Assembly: GCA_046536675.1 (NCBI GenBank)
Contig: JAWDMK010000029.1
Coordinates: 1-8,032, forward strand
Origin: JAGDYD01 sp046536675
GTDB taxonomy: Archaea; Micrarchaeota; Micrarchaeia; Micrarchaeales; CABMGC01
Direction: 5' to 3'
Length of the DNA: 8,032 nucleotides
Of the stretch, positions 6,180-8,032 are shown one piece after another. Below the pieces are notes generated by a model. That model saw only the letters and a program-made list of their open reading frames with translations. It was not told where the DNA came from and searched no databases. The translations under genes and the position numbers were made by a program. Positions within the stretch are counted from its first letter, which is position 1. Each line of letters begins with the position of its first letter.

Positions 6180-7031
6180 TCATGTTAGTACAAAAAGGTC
6201 TTTCTTTTTCTCGCTAACATCTCCGCTTTCTGCTAGCAAGTACAGTATTCCGCGTGCTGCGTCTTCATCGATGCCGAGCCTTCTAGCAATATCCTCTACT
6301 TTCATTCCGCCGCCACTCAACGCTTTGACTATTTGTGGCGCATATTTTTCGAAAAATTGTCTAAGCAGAATATAGAATTTTTTGTTAAAGGCTCTTGTGC
6401 CAAGAACTATTCCCTGCTTTATGCTTTCTTCAAGTGCTATTGAAAGGCTTGCAGCTTCTGCTTCTGTCTGCAATACTATATAGCCCTTTTCCTCAAGCTT
6501 CTTTACATATTCATTTTCTATACCATATTTCTCTTCCAGTTCGCTTCCTATTCTCTTGTCAGCGCCAGCCTCCTTTACAGCTTCTTTTACGTTTTTCTCT
6601 TCTGTTTGCTTTTTCTTCCTAAGCAAGAACTTATCGTATACATTTTTTGATATGCTGTAAAGCTCTTCGTTGTTGTCTTTAGAGAAAAGGGTAACAACCT
6701 TCTTCTTGATGAGGTTATATAAAATTTTCTTCTCCGCATCATTAAGTATTCTCTCTACCTTTTCTTTGCTTCTCTCGTTGTATCTGAGAGTATCAAGCTT
6801 CTTAAGCACGTTGATTTCATCTTGGCTTAGATTTTTATTTGCTTCATCGTTTTTTGAAATACCTCTGCTCAGCATAGCAGCAACGTCTTCTTTCTTGGCA
6901 ATGATAAAAGATCTTTCGCCAAACTTGAAGAAGTCAAGTTCATCGTCTCCTTTTAGGTTAAGTCCTGTAACTACATCATATGGCAAATATACTATATACT
7001 TCCCATTTTTCTGTTTGTAGACCTTCGCTAT
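6180..7031 (-). CDS. Predicted AbrB-like/winged-helix DNA-binding protein, probable AUA start
   Basis: I cannot name a family for the whole protein (283 residues from the AUA at 7031). Residues 3-48 read like an AbrB/SpoVT swapped-hairpin domain: a basic beta strand, then YIVYLPYDVV, LNLKGDDELDF and FIIAKK. Next come a helical segment resembling a winged helix (about 68-137), a Lys/Glu-rich linker (138-165) and a second helical region (about 170-238). The C-terminal helix-turn-helix with wing is at about 240-283 (VEDIARRLGIDEDAARGILYLL). No membrane segment is present. The only ordinary start in frame is TTG at 6986, but it would remove the first AbrB strand and has no ribosome binding site. 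A perfect GGTGAT lies 3 nt before the AUA. It is divergent from nnr, 45 bp apart, so it may control itself and nnr. A regulator is likely; its target is inferred. Confidence 0.8.
   Translation of the reverse strand: MAKVYKQKNGKYIVYLPYDVVTGLNLKGDDELDFFKFGERSFIIAKKEDVAAMLSRGISKNDEANKNLSQDEINVLKKLDTLRYNERSKEKVERILNDAEKKILYNLIKKKVVTLFSKDNNEELYSISKNVYDKFLLRKKKQTEEKNVKEAVKEAGADKRIGSELEEKYGIENEYVKKLEEKGYIVLQTEAEAASLSIALEESIKQGIVLGTRAFNKKFYILLRQFFEKYAPQIVKALSGGGMKVEDIARRLGIDEDAARGILYLLAESGDVSEKKKDLFVLT
6200..6212 (+). terminator. Candidate T-rich terminator for secG inside the converging gene
   Basis: CTTTCTTTTTCTC on the plus strand is the first U-rich tract downstream of secG. It lies within the 3' coding end of the opposite gene (a Lys-rich stretch there). 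The gap between the two stops is only 5 bp, so any termination signal must lie inside the neighbour. Confidence 0.3.
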
Positions 7032-7076
7032 TAAATCACCGCAAAGGATTTTATTGATTTACATAGAATAATAATT
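7032..7076. promoter_or_regulatory. Interlocked divergent promoters between regulator and nnr
   Basis: The 45-bp gap serves both genes. For nnr (+), TTTTATTG at 7049-7056 begins 28 nt before its ATG, a leaderless arrangement. For the minus-strand gene, the TATA-like TAATTATT at 7077-7070 lies 39-46 nt before its AUA, the same distance as in the leadered genes here. Each expected start site falls on or next to the TATA box of the opposite promoter. Confidence 0.45.
7035..7040 (-). promoter_or_regulatory. Ribosome binding site marking an AUA start
   Basis: On the minus strand GGTGAT (7040-7035) is followed by TTA and then ATA at 7031. It is a perfect match to the archaeal anti-Shine-Dalgarno, with the same 3-nt spacer as secG. 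No ATG, GTG or TTG in the frame lies at a suitable distance. Confidence 0.65.
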
Positions 7077-8032
7077 ATGCAAAATCTAAAAGTGTTTGCA
7101 AATGCAAAGCCCATTTCTGCAGAGGAGATGCATGCGATTGAATTAAACTGTTCCTCTATCGGCATTAGCACAGCACAGCTTATGGAAAATGCAGGTTCAG
7201 CTGTTGCAAATTTTATAAGGGAAAACTTTAAAAAAAGGAACATACTCTTTTTCTGTGGTACTGGAAATAATGGTGGTGATGGCTTTGTTGCAGCAAGAAT
7301 GCTCAGTAGAGATTATAATGTAGAGATTATTATTGTTGGCAAAGAGGAGATTAAGCAAGGCCCAGCATTATCAAATTTTCATGCTATATCAAAAAGCCCT
7401 TTTGTAAAAATTCACCACTATATTGATTTAGACAAGGGAGAAGTGAATAGTATTATTAAGAAAAGTGATCTGATAGTTGACGCAATATTTGGTACTGGAT
7501 TTAGAGGTGAGCTTAAGGGCATATATAAAGAGGCTGTTCTAGCAATTAACAATTCTGGAAAAAAGGTTGTTGCTATAGATGTTCCAAGCGGGTTTAGCAA
7601 GGAGAGCAAGCTTTATGTTAGGGCTAATTATATTATAACATTCCACAGAATCAAAGAGGGCATGGATGCCTTGAGAAATGTGATTGTAAAAGATATAGGC
7701 ATACCTATTGATGCAGAGCTCTTTGCAGGGCCAGGTGACCTTTATCTTGCTTCAAAACCTATAAGCATATATGCTAGCAAACGCGAGAGAGGAATGCTTG
7801 TAATAGTTGGTGGTAGCAAGGCCTATCATGGTGCGCCCATTCATACTCTTCTTTCTGCAAGTTCTATAGCTGCGCTAAGAACTGGCGCCGGCTATGCTGT
7901 ATTATATGTTCCAAACGCTATTTTAGATGTTGTAAGGAAGCTCTCTCAAAACCAGATAGTAAGACCAGCTGGTGAAGATTATATCTCATTTACCGATGAG
8001 CTCAAGAGAGACATAGACAAAGCTCAGGCAAT
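7077..8032 (+). CDS. nnr: Bifunctional NAD(P)HX epimerase/dehydratase (C-terminus cut by window edge)
   Basis: The enzyme repairs hydrated NADH and NADPH. The YjeF-N domain epimerises R- and S-NAD(P)HX, and the ribokinase-like C-terminal domain dehydrates the S form using ADP (or ATP). 318 codons are visible. The epimerase domain (about 10-215) shows GTGNNGGDG (61-69), DAIFGTG (135-141) with the cation-site Asp135, and AIDVPSG (167-172) with Asp168, the expected catalytic acid. The dehydratase domain begins near 220-240 with MLVIVGGSKAYHGAP (240-254) and ALRTGAG (266-272). Its catalytic and nucleotide-binding motifs lie beyond the window. Odd: the loop after PSG is short and lacks the usual DTG segment, and the stretch after the TFH strand is also short. 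No ribosome binding site is present and a TTTTATTG box sits at -28, so the mRNA is probably leaderless. It is divergent from the AbrB-like gene. Confidence 0.93.
   Translation, partial: MQNLKVFANAKPISAEEMHAIELNCSSIGISTAQLMENAGSAVANFIRENFKKRNILFFCGTGNNGGDGFVAARMLSRDYNVEIIIVGKEEIKQGPALSNFHAISKSPFVKIHHYIDLDKGEVNSIIKKSDLIVDAIFGTGFRGELKGIYKEAVLAINNSGKKVVAIDVPSGFSKESKLYVRANYIITFHRIKEGMDALRNVIVKDIGIPIDAELFAGPGDLYLASKPISIYASKRERGMLVIVGGSKAYHGAPIHTLLSASSIAALRTGAGYAVLYVPNAILDVVRKLSQNQIVRPAGEDYISFTDELKRDIDKAQA

Noticed and set aside
6984..6986. TTG as the start of the AbrB-like gene
   Set aside because: It would delete the first strand of the domain and has no ribosome binding site. The AUA at 7031 with GGTGAT upstream fits better.
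6670..7020. Open frame of 116 codons on the plus strand, hydrophobic
   Set aside because: It is a shadow of the AbrB-like gene; Lys/Glu codons read backwards give Phe/Ser/Leu-rich products that mimic membrane proteins.
7059..7064. Minus-strand ATG followed at once by TAA upstream of the AbrB-like gene
   Set aside because: It is a start-stop pair that cannot begin the gene. It probably lies upstream of the expected transcript start, so a role as a regulatory minimal frame is not supported.

Overview
The window is archaeal. It holds a TFIIB-type general transcription factor, an archaeal-type threonyl-tRNA synthetase with the D-aminoacyl-tRNA-deacylase-like N-terminal domain, an archaeal-type valyl-tRNA synthetase, a 52-residue Sec61-beta subunit, TATA-box promoters and Shine-Dalgarno sites of the GGTGAT kind. 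The DNA is AT-rich, with heavy use of ATA for Ile and AGA/AGG for Arg. Genes are compact and close together, which would fit a small-genome archaeon such as a DPANN/Micrarchaeota-type lineage. That lineage is a guess; the domain Archaea is not.

Layout from left to right: (1) valS on the minus strand, cut by the left edge (first 757 codons visible). (2) A 225-bp divergent intergenic region with promoters for valS and tfb. (3) tfb, plus strand, with an unusual Lys/Ser/Ala-rich extension of about 55 residues. (4) A small single-pass membrane protein of unknown function, with four N-glycosylation sequons in its outside domain. (5) thrS, plus strand. (6) secG (Sec61-beta), a small gene just behind thrS with its own TATA box and ribosome binding site. 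(7) On the minus strand, ending only 5 bp from the secG stop, a predicted DNA-binding protein: an AbrB-like N-terminal domain, then segments resembling winged helices. Its start is best explained by a non-standard AUA codon behind a perfect GGTGAT site. (8) Divergent from it, nnr, a bifunctional NAD(P)HX epimerase/dehydratase cut by the right edge (318 codons visible).

Most genes belong to the core information-processing and secretion set: charging of tRNA(Val) and tRNA(Thr), transcription initiation and protein translocation. nnr repairs damaged NAD(P)H. No operon longer than one gene is certain, because nearly every gene has its own promoter signal. No mobile element, CRISPR array, tRNA or rRNA was found, and no undescribed multi-gene system.

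The observations most worth following are: the AUA start; loss of the expected zinc-ligand Cys in ThrRS (Asp307); two distinct gene-start architectures (TATA about 40 nt upstream plus GGTG-type site, versus a TTTTATT box exactly 28 nt upstream and no such site); and interlocked divergent promoters between the regulator and nnr.
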